Positions 17,779-26,537 of a stretch of DNA of 64,000 nt are shown piece by piece. The notes beneath the pieces were generated by a model. The model did no database searches and was not told the DNA's origin. It saw nothing but the letters and a program-made list of their open reading frames with translations. The stretch comes from Pandoraea terrigena (lineage in GTDB: Bacteria > Pseudomonadota > Gammaproteobacteria > Burkholderiales > Burkholderiaceae): positions 186,001 through 250,000 of the forward strand of contig NZ_CABPRU010000003.1 in NCBI RefSeq assembly GCF_902459705.1. The letters are read 5' to 3'. Both the position numbers and the translations under genes were made by a program. Each line of letters begins with the position of its first letter. Position 1 is the stretch's first letter.

Positions 17779-18372
17779 TCAACGCTGCGGCGACCGCTCG
17801 TTCGGCTGCCACACGCCTGATAATATCTTTTCCAGCCAAAACGCGCCGATGATCGATTTGACGTCCGTGATACGCCCGTCCCGCACCCATTGCAGCAGTT
17901 CGGTCGCCGGCATCTTGAACACGTCGAGAAACTCACCGTCGTCGAGGCGTTGCTCGCCAAGCGTCAGGTCGCGCGCGAGCCAGATGTCGATGAACTCGGT
18001 CGAATACGAAATCACCGGGTGAATGCGCGTGAGGTAATCCCAGCGCTCGGCGCGATACCCCGTCTCTTCCAGCAGTTCACGCTGCCCGCACGCCAGACCG
18101 CCTTCGGCGTCGTCGAGCTTGCCGGCCGGCAGCTCCGTCATCACACGCTCGAGCGGGTAGCGATACTGACGCTCCATGAGCACCTGACCGTCCTCGAACA
18201 GGGGAATCACCATGACAGCCCCCGGATGGGTGGTGTATTCGCGGGTTGCCGTCTTGCCATCGGGCAGGCGCACCCGGTCGCGCTTGATGGTCAGGAACGA
18301 ACCGTCGTAGACCGTATCGCTCTCGAGACGCGTCTCAATCAGATGCCGATCGTCGAATTGTTGCTCGGCCAT
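17779..18372 (-). CDS. NUDIX hydrolase (ADP-ribose pyrophosphatase type)
   Basis: The 197-residue protein has a full Nudix box, G-KLDDAE-GGLACGQRELLEETGY (about residues 87-109), preceded by ELPAG, which marks the ADP-sugar pyrophosphatase subgroup. It should split ADP-ribose or related nucleotide sugars to AMP and a sugar phosphate using Mg2+. The start at 18372 follows a GAGGG site. The nuo-operon terminator lies just upstream, so it probably has separate or read-through transcription. Confidence 0.9.
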   Translation of the reverse strand: MAEQQFDDRHLIETRLESDTVYDGSFLTIKRDRVRLPDGKTATREYTTHPGAVMVIPLFEDGQVLMERQYRYPLERVMTELPAGKLDDAEGGLACGQRELLEETGYRAERWDYLTRIHPVISYSTEFIDIWLARDLTLGEQRLDDGEFLDVFKMPATELLQWVRDGRITDVKSIIGAFWLEKILSGVWQPNERSPQR

Positions 18373-18403
18373 AAGCCCTCCACGGCTGAAAATTGCCAAA
18401 CCC

Positions 18404-18431
18404 AAAACAAAACGCCGCCCAAAGGCGGCGT
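18404..18431 (-). terminator. Terminator of the nuo operon
   Basis: On the minus strand an 8-bp GC stem (ACGCCGCC pairing with GGCGGCGT, 4-base loop) is followed by a T-rich run (18404-18412 read in reverse). It lies 18 bases after the DUF2818 stop and closes the 15-kb nuo operon. Confidence 0.85.
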
Positions 18432-18448
18432 CTTGCAAAGCCCACATC

Positions 18449-18766
18449 TCAGACGACAGCCGCCGGTCGATGACGCCACAAATACCGGTACACGAAGCCG
18501 GGAAACGCGAACACGACGAACAGGCTCGCCGTCACCGCATAGAACTCCCAGCCCTGCGAAAACACGTTGCCGATGCTTGACTCGACCAGATAACCGAGCG
18601 CACCTGCCACGAAGTACGCCACCACCATCTCGGCGAGACGCAACCACAGCGGCTTGACCGCTCGCTTGAGCGCGATAACGCCGAACAGACGCTGGTTCAC
18701 GAACGGCAGGTTCGCGCCCAGCAGGGCCAGCAGAATCACCAGCGTACTCCCCGCCTGCATCCCCAT
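18449..18766 (-). CDS. DUF2818 family membrane protein
   Basis: The 105-residue protein has three probable membrane helices: LVILLALLGANLPFV near the N-terminus, a middle one around VVAYFVAGALGYLV and a last one around VTASLFVVFAFPGFVY. This small protein follows nuoN in many betaproteobacteria and may be an accessory of complex I, but its function is not established. The ATG at 18766 is chosen because GGAGG lies 8 bases upstream. It is the last gene before the operon terminator. Confidence 0.88.
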   Translation of the reverse strand: MGMQAGSTLVILLALLGANLPFVNQRLFGVIALKRAVKPLWLRLAEMVVAYFVAGALGYLVESSIGNVFSQGWEFYAVTASLFVVFAFPGFVYRYLWRHRPAAVV

Positions 18767-18868
18767 CGATATGTCCTCCGCCTGTTCGATTTTCAAGCGC
18801 CGGGCCGGTCATGTCGACCCGCCCGGCATGGATCCCCGGCACCTTCTTATGGTTTCGCGCGGAGTCGC

Positions 18869-20338
18869 TTAGCTGGCCAACGTCAGCTTGATGGTGCGCA
18901 GGCACCAGTCCATCAGCCAGCCGGGCATCAGGCCCAGGTACAGCAGCACCAAACCGTTGAGCGACAGCACGAAGCGCATCGTACCGCTGCCCTGCAACGC
19001 GTTCTGGTCGTCGGCCTTGTCGAAGTACATCAGTTTGACGACACGCAGGTAGTAGAACGCGCCGATCAGCGACGCGGCCACCGCCACGACGGCCAGCCAC
19101 ACCATGCCCGCGTTCACCACCGCTTGCAGCACGGCCAGCTTGGCATAGAAGCCCGCGAGCGGCGGAATGCCTGCCAGCGAGAACATCAACATCAGCATCA
19201 CGAACGCGAACCACGGACTACGCTGGTTCAGGCCCTTCAGATCCGAGAGATTCTCGGCTTCGAAGCCCTGGCGCGAGAGCAACAGCACGATACCGAACGT
19301 GCCCAGCGTCGTGAGCAGGTAGATCACGCTGTAGAACAGCGACGAACCGTAGGCGTCGGCGATCCCGTCGATCTTGCCGCCCACCACGCCCGAGAGCATG
19401 CCCAGCAGCACGAAACCCATGTGCGAGATCGTCGAATAGGCCAGCAGGCGCTTGACGTTGGTCTGCACGATGGCCGTCAGGTTACCGATCACCAGCGAGA
19501 GCACCGCCATGATGATCAGCATCTGCTGCCAGTCGATCGCCAGCGGCAACATACCTTCGACGAGCAAGCGCAGCAGCAGCGCAAAGGCGCCCAGCTTCGG
19601 CGCACCGCCGATGAGCAGCGTGACCGGGGTCGGCGCGCCCTGGTAGACGTCGGGCACCCACATGTGGAACGGCGCGGCGCCGAGCTTGAACGCCAGGCCG
19701 GCCACCACGAACACGACACCGAACACCAGCACGACCTTGTTCACGGCGCCCGAGGCGATCACTTCGAAGACCTTGGACAGTTCGAGCGAACCGGTTGCGC
19801 CATACATCATCGACATGCCGTACAGCAGGAAGCCCGAGGCAAGCGCGCCCAGCACGTAGTACTTCATGGCCGACTCGGTCGCGTTCGCCGAATCGCGCCA
19901 GACGGCGGCGAGGGCGTACAGCGACAACGACATCAGTTCCAGACCCAGGTACAGCGTCAGGAAGTTGTTGCCCGAGATCATCACCGACAGGCCCAGCAGC
20001 GAGAACAGGCTGAGGACGTAGAAGTCGCCACGGGCGAGACCGCGGGCTTCCAGATACTTCTGGCCGTAGACGAACGTGACGAACGTGGCCAGGCCACCGA
20101 ATGCCTTGAGCAGGCTCGACATCGGATCGGCGACAAACGCGTTGCCGAACAGGTAGTGCGACGCCGGATCGCTGGCGTTGCACGCCCACAGCACGGACAC
20201 GGCCGCGGACGTGATGAGCGCCAGGACGTAATTGAGCTTGCGCGTCTGGCCGAGGAACGCGTCGCACATCATGATCACGAGGATCATGAGCAGCAGGATG
20301 GCCTCCGGCAACGCAGGCAGCAGATTAATGTTTTGCAT
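18869..20338 (-). CDS. nuoN: NADH-quinone oxidoreductase subunit N
   Basis: The 489-residue, very hydrophobic protein is one of the three antiporter-like proton-pumping subunits of complex I. The Mrp-antiporter signature is clear: [14 protein letters not shown] carries the helix-5 glutamate, [20 protein letters not shown] the helix-7 lysine region, and [18 protein letters not shown] the helix-9/10 region. About 14 membrane helices are expected. It lies 20 bases downstream of nuoM in the operon. Confidence 0.97.
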   Translation of the reverse strand: MQNINLLPALPEAILLLMILVIMMCDAFLGQTRKLNYVLALITSAAVSVLWACNASDPASHYLFGNAFVADPMSSLLKAFGGLATFVTFVYGQKYLEARGLARGDFYVLSLFSLLGLSVMISGNNFLTLYLGLELMSLSLYALAAVWRDSANATESAMKYYVLGALASGFLLYGMSMMYGATGSLELSKVFEVIASGAVNKVVLVFGVVFVVAGLAFKLGAAPFHMWVPDVYQGAPTPVTLLIGGAPKLGAFALLLRLLVEGMLPLAIDWQQMLIIMAVLSLVIGNLTAIVQTNVKRLLAYSTISHMGFVLLGMLSGVVGGKIDGIADAYGSSLFYSVIYLLTTLGTFGIVLLLSRQGFEAENLSDLKGLNQRSPWFAFVMLMLMFSLAGIPPLAGFYAKLAVLQAVVNAGMVWLAVVAVAASLIGAFYYLRVVKLMYFDKADDQNALQGSGTMRFVLSLNGLVLLYLGLMPGWLMDWCLRTIKLTLAS

Positions 20339-20358
20339 GATCTAGATTTCCTCCCCGA

Positions 20359-21840
20359 TTAAGGCAGCTTGGTCTGCGCCACATGGGCGAGGAGGTTAAC
20401 CACGGAGGTTTGCATCAGGTCGGTGAAGGGCTTCGGATAGATACCCATGAACAGCGTGAGCGCCGCCAGCACCGCCAGCATGAAGAACTCGCGCTTGTTG
20501 ATATCGACCAACTCGCGCACGTGATCGTTGGCGATCGCGCCGAAAATCACGCGCTTGTACATCCACAGCGAGTAAGCCGCACCGGTGATCAGCGAGGTGG
20601 CAGCGAGCAGGCCCACCCAGAAGTTCAGCTTCACGGCGCCCAGGATCACCAGGAACTCGCCCACGAAGCCCGACGTTGCCGGCAGGCCGCTGTTGGCCAT
20701 GGCGAACAACATGAACAGCGCCGCGAACTTCGGCATCGTGTTCACCACACCGCCGTAATCGGCGATGTTGCGCGAGTGCATGCGGTCGTACAGCACACCG
20801 ATACACAGGAACATGGCGCCCGAGACGAAGCCGTGCGAGATCATCTGCACCAGCGCGCCCTGCATGCCGATTTCGCTGAACATGAAGAAGCCGAGGATCA
20901 CGAAGCCCATGTGCGCGATCGACGAATACGCCACCAGCTTCTTCATGTCGGTCTGCACCAATGCCACGAGGCCGATGTAGACGACGGCGATCAGCGCGAG
21001 CGCAATCATGAAGCCCGACAGGTAATGACTGGCATCCGGGGCGATCGGCAGCGAGAAGCGCAGGAAACCGTAGGCCCCCAGCTTGAGCATGATCGCGGCC
21101 AGCACGACCGAGCCACCGGTCGGCGCTTCCACGTGAGCGTCCGGCAGCCAGGTGTGCACCGGCCACATCGGCACCTTCACGGCGAAGGCCATGAAGAACG
21201 CCGCGAACAGCAGTATCTGCGCGTTCATCGGCAGCTTCGCCGCGTACCAGTCGGTCAGCGTGAACGAATGCGTCACGTTGTACAGATAGATCAGCGCGAC
21301 GAGCATCAGCAGTGAGCCGAACAGCGTGTACAGGAAGAACTTGAACGCGGCGTACACCCGGTTCGGGCCGCCCCAGATCCCGATGATCAGGTACATCGGG
21401 ATCAGCGTGGCTTCGAAGAAGACGTAGAACAGCAGGCCGTCTTGCGCCGAGAACACACCGATCATCAGACCCGAGAGGATCAGGAACGCGGCCATGTACT
21501 GCGCGACGCGCTCGGTGATCACTTCCCAGCCAGCGATCACCACGATCACCGTGATGAGCGCGGTCAGCACGATCAGCCACAGCGAGATGCCGTCGATGCC
21601 GAGGAAGTAGTTGATGTGGAAGCGGTCGATCCAGCTCGATTTCTCGACGAACTGGAACGCCGACGTATTGGCATCGAAGTTCGAGATCAACGGCAGCGTG
21701 GCCAGGAAGCTCACCAGCGACCCGATGAGCGACAGCACGCGTGCGCCCCCCGGGTTGCGGTCGTTACCCACCGCGAGGACAACGATCCCCGAGACGATGG
21801 GCAGCCAGATGGCCAGACTCAGAAGCGGTAGCGATTGCAT
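20359..21840 (-). CDS. nuoM: NADH-quinone oxidoreductase subunit M
   Basis: The 493-residue membrane subunit of complex I contains the conserved FFEATLIPMYLIIGIWG helix with the key glutamate, KVPMWPVHTWLPDAHVEAPT, and KKLVAYSSIAHMGFVILG. It is an antiporter-like proton channel of the distal membrane arm. Length and motif order agree with other NuoM proteins. It sits 18 bases after nuoL. Confidence 0.97.
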   Translation of the reverse strand: MQSLPLLSLAIWLPIVSGIVVLAVGNDRNPGGARVLSLIGSLVSFLATLPLISNFDANTSAFQFVEKSSWIDRFHINYFLGIDGISLWLIVLTALITVIVVIAGWEVITERVAQYMAAFLILSGLMIGVFSAQDGLLFYVFFEATLIPMYLIIGIWGGPNRVYAAFKFFLYTLFGSLLMLVALIYLYNVTHSFTLTDWYAAKLPMNAQILLFAAFFMAFAVKVPMWPVHTWLPDAHVEAPTGGSVVLAAIMLKLGAYGFLRFSLPIAPDASHYLSGFMIALALIAVVYIGLVALVQTDMKKLVAYSSIAHMGFVILGFFMFSEIGMQGALVQMISHGFVSGAMFLCIGVLYDRMHSRNIADYGGVVNTMPKFAALFMLFAMANSGLPATSGFVGEFLVILGAVKLNFWVGLLAATSLITGAAYSLWMYKRVIFGAIANDHVRELVDINKREFFMLAVLAALTLFMGIYPKPFTDLMQTSVVNLLAHVAQTKLP

Positions 21841-21858
21841 TATTGTTGGCTCCCCCTA

Positions 21859-23904
21859 TTACTTGCCGTTCAACGTCACAAACAGCGTCAGGAGCCCGAG
21901 CATGCCGAGGATCATGGCGAACGCGTAGTGGTAGATGTAACCGGATTGGACGAAGCGGATGACGCCGGCGAACCAGCCCACCAGACGCGCGCTGCCATTT
22001 ACGACGGCGCCGTCGATGAGACCTTGATCGCCCGCCTTCCAGAGGCCGCGCCCGATCTTGAGCGCGCCCTTGGCGAAGACCACTTCGTTGATCTTGTCCA
22101 TGTAGTACTTGTTGTCGAGCAGGTTGTAGATGCCCGAGAACCGGTTTTTCAGCGCTTCCGGAATATCCGGGCGCTTCAGGTAGAAGAACGCCGCCAGCAC
22201 GATACCCAGTGCCGACAGGGCGATCGGCAGCGTGCCGAACGAGTGCAGCGCCATCGCCAGCCAGCCGTGGAAATCGTGGCTCAGCTCTTCCATCGCCGGA
22301 TGGTTTTCGCCGACGTAGATCACGTCCTTGAACGCCACGCCTTGCTTGAAGAAGTTGCTGAACAACATCGGGGCAATCGCGATGGCACCGATGATGACCG
22401 ACGGGATCGCCAGCAGGATCAACGGAATCGTGACAACCGCCGGCGATTCGTGCGGCTTCTGACCCGGTGCCAGACCGTGATGGTGATCGACCGTTTCCTC
22501 TTCTTCCTCGTGATGGTCGTCATGGTCGTGATGCACCTGACCAAAACGCTCCTTGCCGTGGAAGACCATGAAGTACATGCGGAACGAGTAGAACGCCGTG
22601 ACGAACACACTGGCGACCACGGCGAAGTACGCGAAGCCCGAGCCCGGCAAATGCGAGGCAGCGACGGCTTCGATGATCGAGTCCTTCGAGTAGAAGCCGG
22701 CGAAGAACGGCGTACCGATCAGGGCGAGCGAACCCAGCAGCGACGTGATCCACGTGATCGGCATGTATTTCCACAGGCCGCCCATGTTGCGCATGTCCTG
22801 ATCGTGATGCATGCCCATGATGACCGAGCCCGCACCGAGGAACAGCAACGCCTTGAAGAACGCGTGCGTCATCAGGTGGAAGATGGCGACCGGGTAGGCC
22901 GACACGCCGAGCGCGACCGTCATGTAACCGAGTTGCGAGAGCGTCGAGTAGGCCACGACACGCTTGATGTCGTTCTGGATCATGCCCAGGAAGCCCATGA
23001 ACAACGCCGTGATCGCCCCGATGATCGTGATGAACGACAGCGCGGTGTCCGAGAGTTCGAACAGCGGCGACATGCGGCTTACCATGAAGATCCCCGCGGT
23101 CACCATCGTGGCCGCGTGAATCAGTGCCGAGATTGGCGTCGGGCCTTCCATCGAATCCGGCAGCCAGACGTGCAGCGGGAACTGCGCCGACTTGCCCATC
23201 GCGCCGATGAACAGGCAGATACAGGCCACGGTGATCAGGCGCCAGTCGGTACCCGGGAACGACAGGGCCGCCACCTCGTTGGCCTTGGCGAACACTTCAC
23301 CGTAGTTCAGCGTGCCGGTGAACGCCAGCAGCAGGCCGATACCGAGCAGGAAGCCGAAGTCGCCGACACGGTTGACCAGGAACGCCTTCATGTTGGCGTA
23401 GATCGCGGTCGGACGCGTGTACCAGAAACCGATCAGCAGGTACGAGACCAGACCCACCGCTTCCCAGCCGAAGAACAGTTGCAGGAAGTTGTTGCTCATC
23501 ACAAGCATCAACATCGAGAACGTGAACAGCGAGATGTACGAGAAGAAGCGCTGGTAGCCGGGATCTTCCGCCATGTAGCCAATGGTGTAGATGTGCACCA
23601 TCAGCGAGACGGAAGTGACCACGCACATCATTGTGACGGTGAGCGTGTCGACGAGGAAACCGATCTCGAGCTTGAGGTCGCCGATGCGGGCCCATTCATA
23701 GACGGTAGCGTTGAAGCTCGCCCCGTTCATGACGTCGATGAAAGTCATCACCGACAGGACAAATGCGACCAGCACGCCGAGGATCGTGACCGTGTGGGCG
23801 CCCGCGCGTCCGACTTGCTTGCCGAACAGGCCGGCGATGATGGAGCCGACGAGCGGCGCCAGCGGGATCGCGAGCAGCAGGTTGGGATTCAATGTGGATG
23901 CCAT
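21859..23904 (-). CDS. nuoL: NADH-quinone oxidoreductase subunit L
   Basis: The 681-residue distal antiporter-like subunit of complex I includes FFGWEAVGLVSYLLIGFW, GKSAQFPLHVWLPDSMEGPT and KRVVAYSTLSQLGYMTVA, and the long C-terminal lateral helix region. A His/Asp/Glu-rich loop (HHDHDDHHEEEEETVDHHHG, encoded about 22476-22538) lies on the connection before the last membrane segments. Such loops occur in related NuoL proteins and could bind metals; no role is known. Confidence 0.97.
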   Translation of the reverse strand: MASTLNPNLLLAIPLAPLVGSIIAGLFGKQVGRAGAHTVTILGVLVAFVLSVMTFIDVMNGASFNATVYEWARIGDLKLEIGFLVDTLTVTMMCVVTSVSLMVHIYTIGYMAEDPGYQRFFSYISLFTFSMLMLVMSNNFLQLFFGWEAVGLVSYLLIGFWYTRPTAIYANMKAFLVNRVGDFGFLLGIGLLLAFTGTLNYGEVFAKANEVAALSFPGTDWRLITVACICLFIGAMGKSAQFPLHVWLPDSMEGPTPISALIHAATMVTAGIFMVSRMSPLFELSDTALSFITIIGAITALFMGFLGMIQNDIKRVVAYSTLSQLGYMTVALGVSAYPVAIFHLMTHAFFKALLFLGAGSVIMGMHHDQDMRNMGGLWKYMPITWITSLLGSLALIGTPFFAGFYSKDSIIEAVAASHLPGSGFAYFAVVASVFVTAFYSFRMYFMVFHGKERFGQVHHDHDDHHEEEEETVDHHHGLAPGQKPHESPAVVTIPLILLAIPSVIIGAIAIAPMLFSNFFKQGVAFKDVIYVGENHPAMEELSHDFHGWLAMALHSFGTLPIALSALGIVLAAFFYLKRPDIPEALKNRFSGIYNLLDNKYYMDKINEVVFAKGALKIGRGLWKAGDQGLIDGAVVNGSARLVGWFAGVIRFVQSGYIYHYAFAMILGMLGLLTLFVTLNGK

Positions 23905-23921
23905 AACAGCGTTCGCTTTTG

Positions 23922-24233
23922 TTAACCCTTGAGGCGGTCGAGATCTTCGACGTTGACCGTTTCGAGCTTACGGAACAGCGTGACCAGAATGGCCAGCCCG
24001 ATCGCGGCTTCCGCCGCGGCCACCGTAAGAATGAAGAACACGAATACCTGACCGGCAATGTCGCCCAGGTAATGCGAAAACGCGACGAAGTTCAGATTGA
24101 CCGCGAGCAACATCAGCTCGATGGCCATGAGCAGCACAATCACATTTCTGCGGTTGAGGAAGATACCGGTAATGCTGATCGCGAAGAGAATCGCGCCCAA
24201 CACCAGGTAATGCGCTAGCGACAACGACATCAT
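23922..24233 (-). CDS. nuoK: NADH-quinone oxidoreductase subunit K
   Basis: The 103-residue protein has three membrane helices ([54 protein letters not shown]). The buried glutamates in MAIELML and AAAEAAIG are the conserved proton-path residues. Two adjacent ATG codons (24233 and 24230) are possible starts; GGAGA lies close upstream and the second fits family alignments slightly better. Confidence 0.96.
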   Translation of the reverse strand: MMSLSLAHYLVLGAILFAISITGIFLNRRNVIVLLMAIELMLLAVNLNFVAFSHYLGDIAGQVFVFFILTVAAAEAAIGLAILVTLFRKLETVNVEDLDRLKG

Positions 24234-24242
24234 GCTGTCTCC

Positions 24243-24878
24243 TTATTCCGCCGCCGGCGTGTCAGTGCCGGTGGATTGCTGCCGGGCTTCGGCGGGCATC
24301 GACACCAGACGCACGCGGTCGCGCGCCTTCACGCGCACCTGCTGGCTCGGGTCGGTCTGTTTGTGGTCCTTACGGGTACGCATCGTGAGCGCGACGGCCG
24401 CCACGACAGCCACCAGCAGGATCAGACCTGCCACTTCGAAGGCGAAGATATAGTCGGTGTACAGCGCGATACCAAGCGCCTTGGTGTTCGGCACGTCCGG
24501 GGCCGAGACGGCCTTGACCGGGGTGCGCGTGGCGCCATAGCCGCGCATGAGCACCAGCGCCGCTTCGACGATCATGATCGCGCCGACGGCACTCGCCAGC
24601 GGAATGAACTTGCCGAAACCGCGCCGCAGTTCGTCGAGATTGATGTCGATCATCATCACCACGAACAGGAACAGCACCATCACCGCGCCGACATACACGA
24701 GCACGAGCATGATGGCCAGGAACTCGGCCTGGAGCAGCATCCAGATCGCCGCGGCGTTGAAGAACGCCAGCACCAGGAACAGGGCCGACTGCACGGGGTT
24801 GCGCGAGGTCACGACCTTCAGGCCGGAGACCACGAGGATCAGCGCAAACACGTAGAAAAGAAAGGTTGTGAATTCCAT
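24243..24878 (-). CDS. nuoJ: NADH-quinone oxidoreductase subunit J
   Basis: The 211-residue membrane subunit has the conserved FLVLAFFNAAAIWMLLQAEF and VYVGAVMVLFLFVVMMIDI segments of NuoJ/ND6, including the pi-bulge helix thought to move during coupling. The ATG at 24878 (MEFTTFLFY) matches the usual family start; a GTG two codons earlier (24884) is possible. The hydrophilic C-terminal extension after about residue 175 is variable in the family. Confidence 0.95.
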   Translation of the reverse strand: MEFTTFLFYVFALILVVSGLKVVTSRNPVQSALFLVLAFFNAAAIWMLLQAEFLAIMLVLVYVGAVMVLFLFVVMMIDINLDELRRGFGKFIPLASAVGAIMIVEAALVLMRGYGATRTPVKAVSAPDVPNTKALGIALYTDYIFAFEVAGLILLVAVVAAVALTMRTRKDHKQTDPSQQVRVKARDRVRLVSMPAEARQQSTGTDTPAAE

Positions 24879-24957
24879 AATCACCGGGTGTTGCGAAAAT
24901 TAGCCAACGTCACTTGCCGTACCAGGCGCACCGTCGATGCGCTGCGCCCTGCCCTGC

Positions 24958-25449
24958 TTAACGGTACGGCGCATCGGCCGCCTTGGCCGCCGCGATTTCG
25001 TTTTCGTAACGATCGCCCACCGCGAGCAACATGTCCTTGGTGAAGTAAAGATCGCCACGCTTCTCGCCGTGATACTCGAGGATGTGCGTCTCGACGATCG
25101 AGTCCACCGGGCAGCTTTCTTCGCAGAAGCCGCAGAAAATGCACTTGGTCAGATCGATGTCGTAGCGCGTGGTGCGGCGGGTGCCGTCTTCGCGCACATC
25201 CGACTCGATCGTGATGGCCATTGCAGGGCACACTGCTTCGCAAAGCTTGCAGGCGATGCAGCGCTCTTCACCGTTCGGATAACGACGCAGCGCGTGCAAG
25301 CCGCGAAAACGCGGCGACATCGGCGTCTTCTCTTCCGGAAACTGCACCGTCACCTTGCGTGCGAACGTATAGCGCCCTGTGAGCGCCATGCCCTTGAGCA
25401 GTTCCAACAACAGGAAACTGCCGAAAAAGTCCTTGATTGCCCTTACCAT
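24958..25449 (-). CDS. nuoI: NADH-quinone oxidoreductase subunit I
   Basis: The 163-residue peripheral subunit carries two 4Fe-4S clusters bound by [12 protein letters not shown] (about residues 64-75) and [12 protein letters not shown] (about 103-114). These are clusters N6a and N6b, which pass electrons toward NuoB. The N-terminal amphipathic segment ([18 protein letters not shown]) attaches it to the membrane arm. Length is normal for the family. Confidence 0.97.
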   Translation of the reverse strand: MVRAIKDFFGSFLLLELLKGMALTGRYTFARKVTVQFPEEKTPMSPRFRGLHALRRYPNGEERCIACKLCEAVCPAMAITIESDVREDGTRRTTRYDIDLTKCIFCGFCEESCPVDSIVETHILEYHGEKRGDLYFTKDMLLAVGDRYENEIAAAKAADAPYR

Positions 25450-25472
25450 GGGATTCCTCTACTCCGTTCGCC

Positions 25473-26537
25473 TCAGCCCCAGATGTTCCAGGGGGACATG
25501 ATCCAGACACCCACCACGATCACCCAGATGATCGTCAGCGGCAGGAACACTTTCCAGCCCAGACGCATGATCTGGTCATAGCGGTAGCGCGGGAACGTCG
25601 CACGCACCCAGATGAACACCGACAGCAGCAGGAACACCTTGAACGCCAGCCAGAACACACCCGGGATGAACGACAGGAAGCCGAACGGCGCACTCCAGCC
25701 CCCGAGGAACAACACCGAGGCAAGCGCCGAGATGATGATCATGTTGATGTACTCGGCGAGGAAGAACAGCGCGAAGCCCATGCCCGAGTATTCGATCATG
25801 TGACCGGCCACGATTTCCGATTCGCCTTCCACCACGTCGAACGGGTGGCGGTTCGTCTCCGCAATGCCCGACACGAAGTAGACGACGAACATCGGCAGCA
25901 GCGGCAGCCAGTTCCACGACAGCAGGTTCAGCCCCAAGCCCGCGAACATGCCGTGCTCTTGCGAGCGCACGATGTCCGACATGTTGAGCGAGCCGGCCGT
26001 CATCAGCACCGTCACCAGCGCGAAGCCCATGGCGATTTCGTACGAAATCATCTGGGCCGACGCGCGCATGGCGCCGAGGAACGCGTATTTCGAGTTCGAG
26101 GCCCAACCGGCGAGGATCACACCGTACACCCCGATCGACGAAATCGCGATGGCGTAGAGCAGACCGGCATTCACGTCGGCCAGCACCGCGCCCGGCTGGA
26201 ACGGAATCACCGCCCAGATCGCAAAGGCCGGCAGCACGGCCATCACCGGCGCAATGGCATAAATGCCCTTGCTGACCTGCGACGGCGTAATGACTTCCTT
26301 GAGCAGGAGCTTCAACACGTCGGCGATCGGCTGAAGCAAACCGGCCGGACCCACGCGATTCGGCCCCAGACGCACGTGCATCCAGCCGATGAGCTTGCGC
26401 TCCCACAGAATCAGGTACGCCACGCAGAGCAGCAGGATCACGGCCACGACGAGGATGCGGACCAGCGCCCACACCGTCGGCCAGGCCACGCCCAGCAGTT
26501 GCGTGCCGTATTGATTGATGACTTCGTTCAGGCTCAT
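25473..26537 (-). CDS. nuoH: NADH-quinone oxidoreductase subunit H
   Basis: The 354-residue membrane subunit (ND1 homologue) forms part of the quinone chamber. The family signatures [36 protein letters not shown] and [16 protein letters not shown], with the acidic residues of the E-channel, are present. Its ATG abuts the nuoG stop directly (TAAATG), so translation is coupled. Confidence 0.97.
   Translation of the reverse strand: MSLNEVINQYGTQLLGVAWPTVWALVRILVVAVILLLCVAYLILWERKLIGWMHVRLGPNRVGPAGLLQPIADVLKLLLKEVITPSQVSKGIYAIAPVMAVLPAFAIWAVIPFQPGAVLADVNAGLLYAIAISSIGVYGVILAGWASNSKYAFLGAMRASAQMISYEIAMGFALVTVLMTAGSLNMSDIVRSQEHGMFAGLGLNLLSWNWLPLLPMFVVYFVSGIAETNRHPFDVVEGESEIVAGHMIEYSGMGFALFFLAEYINMIIISALASVLFLGGWSAPFGFLSFIPGVFWLAFKVFLLLSVFIWVRATFPRYRYDQIMRLGWKVFLPLTIIWVIVVGVWIMSPWNIWG

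Noticed and set aside
21835-23925. Rightward 696-residue open frame opposite nuoL
   Set aside because: It is antisense to a certain nuoL gene and its product is Arg/His/Asp/Gln-rich with no domain, a known artefact of GC-rich third positions.
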